Source of the DNA: Alteromonas macleodii ATCC 27126
GTDB lineage: Bacteria > Pseudomonadota > Gammaproteobacteria > Enterobacterales > Alteromonadaceae
NCBI RefSeq assembly: GCF_000172635.2
Contig: NC_018632.1
Coordinates: 496,001 to 560,000, forward strand
DNA length: 64,000 nucleotides
Direction of reading: 5' to 3'
Positions within the stretch are counted from its first letter, which is position 1, and every line of letters begins with the position of its first letter. Both the position numbers and the translations under genes were made by a program. Below are positions 25,839 to 37,103 of this stretch, piece by piece. The notes under the pieces are model-generated. The model saw nothing but the letters and a program-made list of their open reading frames with translations. It did not search any database and was not told the DNA's origin.

Positions 25839-27989
25839 TTATGCGAAATAGGATTTACCAGCAGCGGCCATTTCACGAACGCCGTCTGAGATCTGATAAA
25901 TTGGACCAAGTTCAGCGTACTTGTCTGCCATCGCAACAAAGTTCGCCAAGCCAATGGTTTCAATCCAACGGAAGATACCACCGCGGAATGGAGGGAAACC
26001 TAAGCCGTAAAGTAGCGCCATATCTGCTTCAGCTGCGCTATCTACAATGCCTTCTTCTAGGCAGCGAATTGCTTCGTTTGCCATTGGGATCATAAGGCGT
26101 GCAATAATGTCGTCAGCTTCAAAGTCTGTCTTCTCAGCTACGTGTGGCGCCATTAGGGCGTATGCTTCTTCAGCAGGTGTTTTAGACGGCTTACCGCGCT
26201 TATCAACACCGTAGTTGTAAAAACCTTTACCGTTCTTCTGACCTAAACGCTGCTCTTTGTAGAACAGTGTTACAGGGTCGTTGTCTAGGCGAGCCATACG
26301 CTCTGGAATACCCGCTGCCATTACGTCTGCTGCGTGATCGCCCGTGTCGATACCTACAACGTCCATTAGGTAGGCAGGGCCCATAGGCCAGCCGAAGATT
26401 TTTTCCATTACTTTATCAACTGCAACAAAGTCAGCGCCGTCGATAAGTAGCTTACTGAAGCCCGCAAAGTATGGGAACAATACGCGGTTTACCAAGAACC
26501 CTGGGCAGTCGTTAACCACAATTGGGGTTTTGCCCATTTTAAGGGTAGCGGCTACTACTGCATTGATGGTTTCTTCAGAGGTTTTTTCGCCACGAATAAT
26601 TTCAACAAGCGGCATGCGGTGCACTGGGTTAAAGAAGTGCATACCACAGAAGCGCTCTGGCTTGTCTAGGCTTTCAGCGAGCTGATTGATAGAGATAGTA
26701 GAAGTGTTTGAACAAATGATAGCGTCGTCCGCTACGTTGTCCTCTACCTCTTTAAGCACAATACCTTTTACCTTCGGGTTTTCTACAACCGCTTCAATAA
26801 CAAGGTCAGCATCTTTAAGCGTGCTGTACTCAAGGGTAGGCGTGATAGCGTTAAGTGTTTGCGCCATTTTAGTCGCGTCTACTTTACCGCGCTGCATGCC
26901 TTTACCAAGAATTTTCGCTGCTTCAGAAAGGCCAAGGTCTAGTGCACCTTGATTAATGTCTTTCATGATAACTGGCGTGCCTTTCACAGCGCTTTGGTAT
27001 GCGATACCGCCGCCCATGATGCCTGCGCCTAGCACAGCGTTAAGCTTAGATTGCTTAGTAGCTGCTTTCGCTTGCTTTTTACCTTTGCTTTTAACTAGCT
27101 GGTCGGCTAGGAAAATACCAATTTGCGCTTTCGCAGCGTCTGTTTTCGCTAACGCTACAAAGCCTTCATTTTCAAGCTTAAGTGCACCTTCACGGTCTAG
27201 GCCCGCTGCTTTTTGAACAGTCTCAACCATTTTGTGCGGTGCTGGGTAGTGTTTGCCAGCTTGCGCAAATACCATAGCTTGAGCAGTACTGAAGCTCATC
27301 ATGGCTTCGTTTTTGTTTAGCTGTAGTGGGGCTTTCTTAACCGCACGACGCGCTTGCCAGTCAAATTTACCGTCAGCGGCGTCTTTCACCATTGAAAGCG
27401 CACCTTCAACAAGTGCTTCTGGTGCAACAACGGCATCAACCGCGCCTTCAGCCAAGGCTTTCGCGCCTTTTCTGTCGCGGCCAGTGGTCATCCACTCAAG
27501 GGCATTGTCTGAACCAATAAGGCGAGGTAGACGAACCGTACCACCAAAACCAGGCATTAGGCCTAGTTTAACTTCTGGTAAACCAATTGAAGCAGTAGTG
27601 TCTGCAATACGCATGTCACACGCCAATGCCATCTCACAGCCGCCACCTAGAGCGAAGCCGTTAACTGCAGCGATGGTAGGGAAAGGTAGGTCTTCGAAGC
27701 GGTCGAATACTTGTGATGTATTGGCAACCCACTGTAGTACTTCTGCATCGTCCATGGCGAATAGGCCAGTGAACTCGGTGATATCAGCACCCACGATAAA
27801 TGCAGGTTTTGCACTGCGTACCACTAAGCCTTTAACATCGCCTTTAGCAAGTAGGGCTTGAGTTGCTTCGTCAAGTTCACTCACCGTTTGGCGGTCGAAC
27901 TTGTTTACTGAACCTTGGGCGTCGAATACCAGCTCAGCAAAGCCGTCTTCTAACAGGCTGACGGAAAGACTTTTGCCTGTGTATATCAT
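25839..27989 (-). CDS. fadB: Fatty-acid oxidation complex alpha subunit (enoyl-CoA hydratase / 3-hydroxyacyl-CoA dehydrogenase)
   Basis: A multifunctional alpha subunit with an N-terminal crotonase domain ([26 protein letters not shown]), an NAD-binding domain ([15 protein letters not shown]), and the dehydrogenase motif [15 protein letters not shown]. The chosen start, 27989 (MIYTGKSL), aligns with E. coli FadB and has AAGGAG 6 bases upstream; earlier in-frame codons extend into the promoter. The product is 716 residues, close to E. coli's 729. A PsrA-like box lies about 130 bp upstream. Confidence 0.97.
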   Translation of the reverse strand: MIYTGKSLSVSLLEDGFAELVFDAQGSVNKFDRQTVSELDEATQALLAKGDVKGLVVRSAKPAFIVGADITEFTGLFAMDDAEVLQWVANTSQVFDRFEDLPFPTIAAVNGFALGGGCEMALACDMRIADTTASIGLPEVKLGLMPGFGGTVRLPRLIGSDNALEWMTTGRDRKGAKALAEGAVDAVVAPEALVEGALSMVKDAADGKFDWQARRAVKKAPLQLNKNEAMMSFSTAQAMVFAQAGKHYPAPHKMVETVQKAAGLDREGALKLENEGFVALAKTDAAKAQIGIFLADQLVKSKGKKQAKAATKQSKLNAVLGAGIMGGGIAYQSAVKGTPVIMKDINQGALDLGLSEAAKILGKGMQRGKVDATKMAQTLNAITPTLEYSTLKDADLVIEAVVENPKVKGIVLKEVEDNVADDAIICSNTSTISINQLAESLDKPERFCGMHFFNPVHRMPLVEIIRGEKTSEETINAVVAATLKMGKTPIVVNDCPGFLVNRVLFPYFAGFSKLLIDGADFVAVDKVMEKIFGWPMGPAYLMDVVGIDTGDHAADVMAAGIPERMARLDNDPVTLFYKEQRLGQKNGKGFYNYGVDKRGKPSKTPAEEAYALMAPHVAEKTDFEADDIIARLMIPMANEAIRCLEEGIVDSAAEADMALLYGLGFPPFRGGIFRWIETIGLANFVAMADKYAELGPIYQISDGVREMAAAGKSYFA

Positions 27990-28061
27990 TATCATCTCCT
28001 TCGGCATTGGCCAGGATGTTAGTGAAGTAATCCAACTAATTTGTAGGGTCGTATGCATTCA

Positions 28062-28073
28062 CTAACGCGTTAG
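28062..28073. promoter_or_regulatory. 12-bp palindrome upstream of fadB
   Basis: CTAACGCGTTAG is a perfect palindrome about 75 bp upstream of the fadB start, between the start and the PsrA-like box. It may be an operator. No regulator is assigned. Confidence 0.4.
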
Positions 28074-28119
28074 GGTGGCTAGATTCTTTACAAAGCCACA
28101 CAAAATTTCAACAAAAAAT

Positions 28120-28133
28120 CAAACAAGCGTTTC
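28120..28133. promoter_or_regulatory. PsrA-like operator of fadBA
   Basis: CAAACAAGCGTTTC fits the gammaproteobacterial PsrA operator pattern G/C-AAAC-N4-GTTT-G/C. It is placed in the fadB promoter region (315-bp gap between fadB and the transglycosylase gene). PsrA is a TetR-type repressor relieved by long-chain acyl ligands in Shewanella and Pseudomonas. The regulator itself is not in the window. Confidence 0.55.
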
Positions 28134-28352
28134 AATTTGTCTAAGGTAGTGGTCGGATGACTTAAATTCAAGTGTAAATATCGAATTCAAGCTTCATTTC
28201 GCCATTGGTGGTTGTATAATGAGCGTTATTGACGCAAAGCGCCAATCCAGCAAAAGAATAATCTACAATCATGTCAACTATGTGTGTAAAGCATAGCTAA
28301 CGACAGCTGGCACAACATCTTCTTTGGCAAGGAGCCAGGCTGAAATTTTCCC

Positions 28353-28369
28353 TTCGTTTATCAAACGAA
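28353..28369. promoter_or_regulatory. 17-bp inverted repeat before the transglycosylase gene
   Basis: TTCGTTT-ATC-AAACGAA is a perfect inverted repeat ending five bases before the GTG at 28374. As it would overlap the ribosome-binding region of that start, it could be an operator or mRNA hairpin, or it may indicate that a later start is used. Confidence 0.45.
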
Positions 28370-28373
28370 CGTA

Positions 28374-30548
28374 GTGGATCAGTCGCAATGCTGCTTTTTC
28401 AGCAACATTTTACAATCAGCTCGATTCGGCAAATTTGCCAGCGCTCATAAGCGTTCGAGTGTAGAGCAGGGTAGGAGTTCTATTGTGTCTGGTTTTTATT
28501 TTAGTTCGTGGTTAGGTCAGCGCTCGCTGACAAAAAACAATAAATTGTTCGCCACCGTTGTGGGGGCATTTGTTTGCTCGCTCTCTTCATTTTTCTCTAT
28601 CGGCGCATGGGCTACACAGCCTTTAACACTACCCGAAGATATCTTCGAAAAGGATCGCGCTCGTTATCTAGAAGTTGAAAAAAAGCTGTTAACGTATTCG
28701 AAGCTAAGCGTTCAGCGCCTCGATAACGACATTTATGAACTGGCGCATTATCCGCTTTATCCTTATCTACTTAGACTCAAGCTAGAGCGCACTATGTCAA
28801 TAAGAACAAAGCGCGAGGTTAAGCAGTTTCTGGAAGATTTCAATGGTCAGCCGGTAAGCTACGGTGTGCGTTATAAATGGCTTAATTACCTTGCTAAGCA
28901 CGATTATCGCAGCACTTTTTTAGACAATTATCGCCCAGGTATGGGCGCAAGGCTAACCTGTATTGCGCTTAATTACCGTTTAAAAGAAGGTGAAAGCGAA
29001 CAAGCTATTTTGTCCGAAGTTGACGCTTTATGGCTTCACGGTCAATCGCAACCGGATGAATGCGATCCGCTTTTTGCTAAGTGGAAAAAAGCGGGCATGA
29101 TGACACCCGAAATGGTGATCAAGCGCATAGAGATTGCCGCGAAAGAAGATAACCGAAGCATTATCTCTTATCTTAAGCGCCAACTTCCCGGTGATAAGCA
29201 ATACCTGGCTGACGCGTGGCTATCGGTAACCCGAGACACCAGCCGAGTAAATAGAACGGCGCTCTTTCCACTAAAAAATGCATCGCATGAAGCTGAGGTA
29301 ATCGTATGGGCGGTCGAGAAACTTGCTTGGCGAAACCCTGACTTAGCCGGCACGGTATTTAACCGCTACAACGACAAAAACGTGTTCTCGCCAGCGCAGC
29401 AGCACGTTATGCGAAGAGCAATAGCGCTTAGCTACACGCTAGACCGCCTTCCTCAAGCGCATCATTGGCTTGAACTTGCTGATGTGCAGGGTGCCAGTGA
29501 AGATGTAAAGCTTTGGCATATTTCCCATTTGCTTCGCACGAAAAAGTGGCAGGAAGTGGTTAATGTTATTGATAGCGCTCCTGCCAGTTTGCAGCAAGAA
29601 GAAAACTATCGCTATTGGAAAGCCCGAGCTTTAGAAGCGCTTGGTCAAACTATGCAGGCTACCGTGCTTTATAAAGAGCTTTCTCAAGAACGCCATTATT
29701 ATGGCTTTATGGCAAGTGCGCACATAGGCGAAATTCCGTCGCTTGCACACACGCCAGCACCAAGAGACACGGCAGCTATTGCCAGTGTGGCGAAAACCCC
29801 TGCCACCATGCGCTCTGTTGAATTTTTCAGGTTAGACAGAACCACAGAAGCGCGCCGTGAGTGGTTTTATTTACTGTCACATTTACCCGAATCGAAAGTG
29901 ACCGATGCGGGCATTTTGGCGTATGAGTGGGGCTTGTACGATCAAGCTATTACCAGTTTTGCGCGAAGTGGCTATTGGGATGATGTCGAGCGCCGATTCC
30001 CACTGGCCTTTAACGATGTATTCAGCGAAAAGTCGCAGGCATACAGCATTTCAAAGTCGCTGGCTATGGCTATTGCACGCCGCGAAAGTTCGTTTAGAAG
30101 CGATGCTATCTCTTCGGTGGGAGCGGCTGGACTCATGCAGCTTATGCCGGGAACAGCGCGTTATGTAGCAAAAGAGAAAGTGAGTCGTAACACACTGTTT
30201 CAGGTAGACGATAACGTTGAATACGGCGTGCAGTACCTGCGTTATTTAATGGACAAGTTAAACAATAACCCTGTGCTGGTGTCCGCATCTTATAACGCTG
30301 GTTGGCGCAAAGTGTTGGAATGGTTACCTGCTAATGAAGCGCTGCCCGTGGATATTTGGATTGAGAATATTCCCTACAAAGAAACCCGTGCTTACGTGAA
30401 GGCGGTGATGGCGTATCAGCATATTTACGACCAGCAGCTAGGTGGAAACGAGAATATCTTCCCTCAACTTACCCGCGATATGATCCCATCGGCAGATGCA
30501 GTAAGTACACATCCGGTAACAGGTACACTGCAACTAGCACCGCGATAG
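28374..30548 (+). CDS. slt: Soluble lytic murein transglycosylase (Slt70-like)
   Basis: A 724-residue periplasmic enzyme cutting peptidoglycan glycan strands to 1,6-anhydro products. Long N-terminal alpha-superhelical region (about 90-540, many short helical repeats) and C-terminal SLT domain with RRESSFRSDAISSVGAAGLMQ, whose first Glu is catalytic, then MPGTARYVA. A hydrophobic signal segment lies at about residues 55-80. The GTG at 28374 gives an unusually long leader; a GTG at 28484, 37 codons later, would give a more normal signal peptide. Similar in length to E. coli Slt (645) plus this extension. Confidence 0.92.
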   Translation: MDQSQCCFFSNILQSARFGKFASAHKRSSVEQGRSSIVSGFYFSSWLGQRSLTKNNKLFATVVGAFVCSLSSFFSIGAWATQPLTLPEDIFEKDRARYLEVEKKLLTYSKLSVQRLDNDIYELAHYPLYPYLLRLKLERTMSIRTKREVKQFLEDFNGQPVSYGVRYKWLNYLAKHDYRSTFLDNYRPGMGARLTCIALNYRLKEGESEQAILSEVDALWLHGQSQPDECDPLFAKWKKAGMMTPEMVIKRIEIAAKEDNRSIISYLKRQLPGDKQYLADAWLSVTRDTSRVNRTALFPLKNASHEAEVIVWAVEKLAWRNPDLAGTVFNRYNDKNVFSPAQQHVMRRAIALSYTLDRLPQAHHWLELADVQGASEDVKLWHISHLLRTKKWQEVVNVIDSAPASLQQEENYRYWKARALEALGQTMQATVLYKELSQERHYYGFMASAHIGEIPSLAHTPAPRDTAAIASVAKTPATMRSVEFFRLDRTTEARREWFYLLSHLPESKVTDAGILAYEWGLYDQAITSFARSGYWDDVERRFPLAFNDVFSEKSQAYSISKSLAMAIARRESSFRSDAISSVGAAGLMQLMPGTARYVAKEKVSRNTLFQVDDNVEYGVQYLRYLMDKLNNNPVLVSASYNAGWRKVLEWLPANEALPVDIWIENIPYKETRAYVKAVMAYQHIYDQQLGGNENIFPQLTRDMIPSADAVSTHPVTGTLQLAPR

Positions 30549-30560
30549 CTGTCAAAGGTT

Positions 30561-30583
30561 AGGCGTATACGGGTACGCCTTTC
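30561..30583 (+). terminator. Possible terminator of slt
   Basis: AGGCGTA and TACGCCT form a perfect 7-bp stem with a 6-nt loop, followed by TTCATT. The T tract is short, so termination efficiency is doubtful. Confidence 0.45.
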
Positions 30584-30688
30584 ATTACGTTATTATTTTA
30601 CCAGTATGGGAAACTTAACGTATACAACAGCACAGCGGTCTGAGCCAGTATGCATGTCATGCTGGCCTCGTGATACACTAGTAGCTAA

Positions 30689-32047
<1,359 letters not shown>

Positions 32048-32091
32048 TCGATTTTTTGTGTATAGCCAACACAACCCATCGTTATAAATGC

Positions 32092-32117
32092 AAAGAGCAG
32101 CCTTAAGCTGCTCTTTT
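32092..32117 (+). terminator. Terminator of pepQ
   Basis: AAAGAGCAG, 7-nt loop region (CCTTAAG) and CTGCTCTTTTTC form a strong stem with a T tract on the + strand. Confidence 0.92.
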
Positions 32118-32130
32118 TCATTACGCGCTT

Positions 32131-32215
32131 TTAAAATGTTCGTACTCCTTGTTGTGTCACCTTGATGTAGAACCACTATACCTGCGGTAACACGTCGCGA
32201 TTACGAACATTTTAA
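32131..32215. repeat. 85-bp element with 14-bp perfect inverted ends
   Basis: TTAAAATGTTCGTA (32131-32144) and TACGAACATTTTAA (32202-32215) are perfect inverted repeats. Inside lies a second pair, GTGTCACC (from about 32153) and GGTAACAC (from about 32186), matching at 7 of 8 positions, so the whole segment can fold into a long two-part stem. It is not a standard terminator and lies between the pepQ terminator and a ZIP-like gene. It could be a small mobile repeat (MITE or REP-like), a structured RNA or an operator region. Confidence 0.75.
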
Positions 32216-32327
32216 CTCTCGCTGAGTAGGTAATTATCTATGCGGACTGGTATTATTTGTAAACCAATGGTGCTGTGTGTAGTAATCAATAGGAAGATGT
32301 ACAAGCAATGATTAGAAAGGAGTCGTT

Positions 32328-33044
32328 ATGCCACAAGGCGATATTGTAGGTTTATTAATAATGGCAACAGTAGCAGGCTTAGCGATGCCTGCTGGCGCTA
32401 TTTTAGCGACTTACCAAGGCATTCAGCCTAAGTGGCTAGAAAAAGAATTACGCCATGGTATTTTAGCGTTAGGAGCAGGAGCGCTAATTTCGGCGGTGGG
32501 TCTTGTACTTGTACCTGAAGGCATAAAAGACGTATCGGTATTTGCGGCCATAATGTGCTTCGTAGGCGGTGCTTTAGCTTTTATGGCCCTTGATATTTAC
32601 TTGGCGAAAAAGAAAACCGCAGGCAGCCAGTTAGCCGCCATGCTCAGTGATTTTGTGCCTGAGTCTATCGCACTTGGTACTACGGCAGCGTTAGGCGGAG
32701 GTACCATGTTATTAGGCCTACTGATTGCAGTTCAAAACTTACCAGAAGGGTTTAATGCATATAGGGAAATGTTGCCAAAGAACAAGCAGCGCAGCACCAA
32801 ACTCATTATTATCTTTGTATTAATGGCGCTACTTGGCCCCTTGTTTAGCTTGTTAGGCTTTTATTATCTAGCGCAGTTCCCCGTTGTAATGAGCGGTATA
32901 ATGCTGTTTGCCGCAGGTGGGATACTCTATTCGGTGTTTCAGGATATTGCACCGCAAATTCGTATGGAAAACCATTGGCTTCCTCCGCTTGGCGGTATTC
33001 TTGGTTTTTTAGTGGGGATGATAGGCTTCATGCTCGAAGGCTAG
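32328..33044 (+). CDS. ZIP-family metal transporter homologue
   Basis: A 238-residue inner-membrane protein with about eight helices. Helix 5 motif VQNLPEGFNAY corresponds to the GufA/ZupT-type NIPEG segment; the preceding helix reads SDFVPESIALG where active ZIP carriers usually have HNFPEG. The helix 4 His/Asn pair is thus replaced by Asp/Phe while Pro-Glu is kept. Metal selectivity is therefore uncertain. A good ribosome site (AAAGGAG) precedes ATG 32328. It is monocistronic, ending at a bidirectional terminator. Confidence 0.82.
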   Translation: MPQGDIVGLLIMATVAGLAMPAGAILATYQGIQPKWLEKELRHGILALGAGALISAVGLVLVPEGIKDVSVFAAIMCFVGGALAFMALDIYLAKKKTAGSQLAAMLSDFVPESIALGTTAALGGGTMLLGLLIAVQNLPEGFNAYREMLPKNKQRSTKLIIIFVLMALLGPLFSLLGFYYLAQFPVVMSGIMLFAAGGILYSVFQDIAPQIRMENHWLPPLGGILGFLVGMIGFMLEG

Positions 33045-33087
33045 CTTTTTAATAATTAGCTAGTTTTCGTAATTGGTAATTGCCAAT

Positions 33088-33120
33088 AAAAAAAGCGTGT
33101 TGCTTACAACACGCCTTTTC
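33088..33120. terminator. Bidirectional terminator between ZIP gene and ispB
   Basis: GCGTGTTG (33095-33102) and CAACACGC (33107-33114) with a 4-nt loop. It is flanked by AAAAAAA on the left and CTTTTC on the right, so both convergent genes can use it; the minus-strand direction toward ispB has the better T tract. Confidence 0.9.
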
Positions 33121-33155
33121 ATATCACTTATCGACAATTAGTTATCTATTGCTAG

Positions 33156-34136
33156 TTAGCTTGTACGCTCAATTGAAATATGTGCCAGCGCGATTAACGC
33201 CTCTTTATATTCAGAATCTTCAATAGCGTTTAAGCTGTTAATGGCCATTTGTACTTCTTTTTGCGCACATTCACGTGTGTAGTCCAAAGCACCGGTTTCT
33301 TCCATAATGCCTTGAATCCGCGTCAAGTGTGGTAGGCCATTGCTTTGTTCAATAGCTTCTTGAATAAGCGCTTTGTCGTCGTCATTTCTTGCGTGCCACA
33401 TAGCGTAAAGTAATGGCAGAGTAGGCTTACCTTCAGCTAAGTCGTCGCCCGCATTCTTGCCCATTTCTTCGCTGTCAGCCATGTAGTCAAGTATATCGTC
33501 AGCTAGCTGAAAGGCTGTGCCTAGGTGCTTACCGTATTCTTGCATAGCGTGTTCAATGTGCTCATTTTGGTCGGTCAGCACAGCCGCTAACTGCGTAGCA
33601 GCTTCAAACAAACGCGCCGTTTTACCGTAAATAACATCAAAGTAACGAGCTTCTGTAGTGCTGGGATCGTTACAGTTCATCAGCTGTAACACTTCACCTT
33701 CAGCAATTTGGTTTGTGGCTTCAGACAGTATCTCCATAACGCGCATGCGTTTAAGGCTCACCATCATTTGGAAAGAACGGGTGTAAAGAAAGTCACCCAC
33801 TAACACTGATGCCTGATTGCCAAAAATGGCATTGGCCGTTTCCCGCCCTCTGCGCATGGTCGATTCGTCAACTACATCGTCGTGCAACAGGGTAGCGGTA
33901 TGAATAAATTCAACAATCGCCGCAAGGGTATGGTGATCGTTGTTGTCTATTCCCATAGCCCGCGCACTTAACACGGTAAGAAGTGGGCGTAATCGCTTGC
34001 CGCCACTGTTTACAATGTAAAAACCAAGCTGATTAATTAGGGCAACATCAGAGTCGACTTGTTGTTGAATCAGCTGGTTGACCGCCTGCATATCATCATT
34101 AGACAGGGCGCGGATTTGATCTATATCCATAGGCAT
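33156..34136 (-). CDS. ispB: Octaprenyl diphosphate synthase
   Basis: Trans-polyprenyl diphosphate synthase making the side chain of ubiquinone. The two aspartate-rich motifs are LLHDDVVDESTMRRG and FQLADDILDYMADSEEMGK, and SGGKRLRPLL is the N-terminal IPP-binding block. Length 326, close to E. coli IspB (323). The start may be Met 1 or Met 3. It lies divergent to rplU across a long gap, as in E. coli and many relatives. Confidence 0.95.
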   Translation of the reverse strand: MPMDIDQIRALSNDDMQAVNQLIQQQVDSDVALINQLGFYIVNSGGKRLRPLLTVLSARAMGIDNNDHHTLAAIVEFIHTATLLHDDVVDESTMRRGRETANAIFGNQASVLVGDFLYTRSFQMMVSLKRMRVMEILSEATNQIAEGEVLQLMNCNDPSTTEARYFDVIYGKTARLFEAATQLAAVLTDQNEHIEHAMQEYGKHLGTAFQLADDILDYMADSEEMGKNAGDDLAEGKPTLPLLYAMWHARNDDDKALIQEAIEQSNGLPHLTRIQGIMEETGALDYTRECAQKEVQMAINSLNAIEDSEYKEALIALAHISIERTS

Positions 34137-34482
34137 GGCAATAAATACTTACTCTTACGTCTTGGGCAATTATTGGTGGCGATTGTACCTTAATCATCTG
34201 TACTATCCACCAAATTGTCTTAAAAAATGACGGCTTAACGCATTTACGTGTAATTCCTCAAATACGGTTAAACCAGATGTGAAAAAGGTGGGGCTGCGTT
34301 CTTCATATAAATTCTGTTCTGTGTTTAGCGGTTTGCCGCACGTACGCCCCCTTAATCATGCGATCACATGCAATTATAGGTGCTCTCGATAATTTTTCCT
34401 GTTAAGTCGCTATTTTTTGACGTTTGTATGAAGAAAACGAAGTGTTTAAGAGCAACTTTGTTTCTCAATTAGGGGAGTAGCA

Positions 34483-34647
34483 TTGCCCCAAGTCACAGAT
34501 ACAAAGTGGGGAAGTAGTAATCGTAAAAACGATCCTATTCGTGGGATCCAGCAGCTCGATCGCAGTCTGATCGCAATGCATATTTGGGGATCGTTTGCCG
34601 ATCTCGCTCGCGTGATCTTGCGCTGTTTGGATCGCATTTCTATGTAA
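34483..34647 (+). CDS. Candidate 54-residue small protein
   Basis: TTG at 34483 opens a 54-codon frame to TAA 34645-34647 with AGGGGAG 5 bases upstream. The product starts MPQVTDTKWGSSNRKND and ends LARVILRCLDRISM; the C-terminal half (from IQQLDRSLIAMH) could form an amphipathic helix. No family recognised. The frame covers the whole GATC cluster. The GATC words fall in all three codon phases, so the cluster is not just a codon-use effect. A non-coding regulatory region is the alternative. Confidence 0.45.
   Translation: MPQVTDTKWGSSNRKNDPIRGIQQLDRSLIAMHIWGSFADLARVILRCLDRISM
34531..34633. repeat. Dense GATC (Dam-site) cluster
   Basis: Eight GATC sites occur in 103 bp (34531, 34545, 34558, 34569, 34589, 34600, 34614, 34630); chance predicts about 0.4. 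Several share the longer word GATCGCA. A further GATC is at 34362. An AT-rich stretch follows on the right. No DnaA boxes of the TTATCCACA type were seen nearby, so it is not an obvious oriC. Confidence 0.85.
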
Positions 34648-34876
34648 TTTGACCTATCAATATTTCCATTTTGATTTAATACGACCTAAAAATTTTTACT
34701 GTTTTTTCAAAAAAATTTGTGAATTTTTAACGGTTTTTGGGCATTTGAAGCTGCATCAAATACGCAATTGGGGCATAATTCGCCCCATGTTGGAAAAATA
34801 ATCTATTTTTCTGCGAATCGGGGTTGTGATTTACGGATGTTTCACGTACAATTCGCGCCCTGTTTTTTGAATTGAA

Positions 34877-34890
34877 GCGTCAGTGGACGC
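34877..34890 (+). promoter_or_regulatory. Hairpin in rplU leader next to the ribosome site
   Basis: GCGTC-AGTG-GACGC forms a perfect 5-bp stem ending three bases before GCGGAG, the ribosome site of rplU. A hairpin at this place could modulate L21 translation, perhaps by L21 binding; autoregulation is inference. Confidence 0.5.
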
Positions 34891-34905
34891 AGAGCGGAGT
34901 TAACT

Positions 34906-35217
34906 ATGTACGCGGTTTTCCAAAGTGGCGGTAAACAACACCGTGTGGCCGAAGGCCAAACCGTTCGTCTTGAAAAAATCGAAGTAGCCCCAGGCGAAAC
35001 GGTTGAATTTGACAAAGTTTTAATGGTAAGCAACGGTGACGACGTAAAAATCGGCACACCAATCGTTGCTGGTGGTAAGGTGACTGCTGAGGTTGTTACA
35101 CACGGTCGTGGCGATAAAGTAAAAATCGTTAAGTTCCGTCGTCGTAAGCACTCTCGTAAGCAAGCGGGTCACCGTCAGTGGTTCACAGAAGTGAAAATCA
35201 CTGGTATCAACGCATAA
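34906..35217 (+). CDS. rplU: 50S ribosomal protein L21
   Basis: A 103-residue L21 of the large subunit ([39 protein letters not shown] at the C-terminal RNA-binding part). First gene of rplU-rpmA with 15 bp to rpmA. The ribosome site GCGGAG is just upstream. Confidence 0.99.
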   Translation: MYAVFQSGGKQHRVAEGQTVRLEKIEVAPGETVEFDKVLMVSNGDDVKIGTPIVAGGKVTAEVVTHGRGDKVKIVKFRRRKHSRKQAGHRQWFTEVKITGINA

Positions 35218-35232
35218 TAGGAGCACGAACAC

Positions 35233-35490
35233 ATGGCACACAAAAAAGCTGGTGGTAGTACCAAAAACGGTCGTGATTCAGAAAGTAAACGCCTAGGTGT
35301 TAAGCGCTTTGGTGGTGAATCTGTTCTTGCTGGTAACATCATTGTTCGTCAACGTGGTACTCGTTTCCACGCTGGTGACAACATGGGTATCGGTAAAGAC
35401 CACACGTTGTTTGCACTAAAAGACGGTAAAGTTCAGTTCGACGTTAAAGGACCGAAGAACCGTAAATTTGTAAGCATCGTAGCTGAGTAA
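35233..35490 (+). CDS. rpmA: 50S ribosomal protein L27
   Basis: An 85-residue L27 ([20 protein letters not shown]) whose N-terminal tail reaches the peptidyl-transferase centre. As usual in gammaproteobacteria there is no cleaved leader before AHKK. Translated from TAGGAGCACG upstream; transcription ends at a strong terminator 30 bp later. Confidence 0.99.
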   Translation: MAHKKAGGSTKNGRDSESKRLGVKRFGGESVLAGNIIVRQRGTRFHAGDNMGIGKDHTLFALKDGKVQFDVKGPKNRKFVSIVAE

Positions 35491-35521
35491 GCGCGTAAGC
35501 TTCTCGCCGAACAGGCTTAGA

Positions 35522-35547
35522 AAAACCCCGCGCTTGCGGGGTTTTTT
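35522..35547 (+). terminator. Terminator of rplU-rpmA
   Basis: AACCCCGC-GCTT-GCGGGGTT followed by TTTT on the + strand, a classic strong intrinsic terminator. Confidence 0.96.
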
Positions 35548-35750
35548 GTTTTGTGAAACCTTTCTTTCTTTTTCTGTTCTTAATTAATAGCGATTATATT
35601 CTGAAAATGAATTAGCGCTGAGCAAGGTTTTACTTCTCAATTTTTTAGAATGCTGAGTAGACTCAAAAGCGCCGATGCGCAATTTGGTGTAAACTTAGTA
35701 TTCGCATTAAATAAGTTAATAACCCACGGCATTACAGCCCGGAGTGATAA

Positions 35751-36967
<1,217 letters not shown>

Positions 36968-37021
36968 CAATTGCGAAACAATTACTGATAACCAGTGCTC
37001 TAAAGCAAATTAGAACAACAA

Positions 37022-37062
37022 AAAGCTCGCATCGTTGCAAAGACAACGTGCGAGCTTTTTTG
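37022..37062. terminator. Bidirectional terminator between obgE and the Ni-SOD operon
   Basis: AAGCTCGCATCGTTG and CAACG-TGCGAGCTT pair with a 1-base bulge and 6-nt loop; A and T runs flank both sides, so both convergent transcripts can end here. Confidence 0.92.
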
Positions 37063-37103
37063 TAAGTAACGCGGTTAGGCTAATGCACCCTCATCGTGCT
37101 GGC

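Larger units (their letters stand above)
34137..34905. other. 769-bp intergenic region upstream of rplU
   Basis: Besides the small frame at 34483 and the GATC cluster, this gap holds an AT-rich stretch (34660-34745), a candidate rplU promoter area with GGGGC-N7-GCCCC (about 34773-34789) around CATAAT, and at 34472-34490 a GGGG/CCCC hairpin just before the small frame. The left 300 bp, next to ispB, shows nothing clear apart from one GATC at 34362. No tRNA or rRNA is seen. Confidence 0.6.

Noticed and set aside
27301..27861. A 186-residue + strand frame opposite fadB
   Set aside because: It is a long antisense shadow produced by codon bias of fadB; the product is low-complexity Ser/Ala/Pro with no fold-like pattern.
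34531..34745. GATC cluster plus AT-rich run read as a chromosomal origin
   Set aside because: No DnaA boxes, and none of the usual origin neighbours (gidA, mnmG, dnaA). The GATC cluster is reported without the origin claim.
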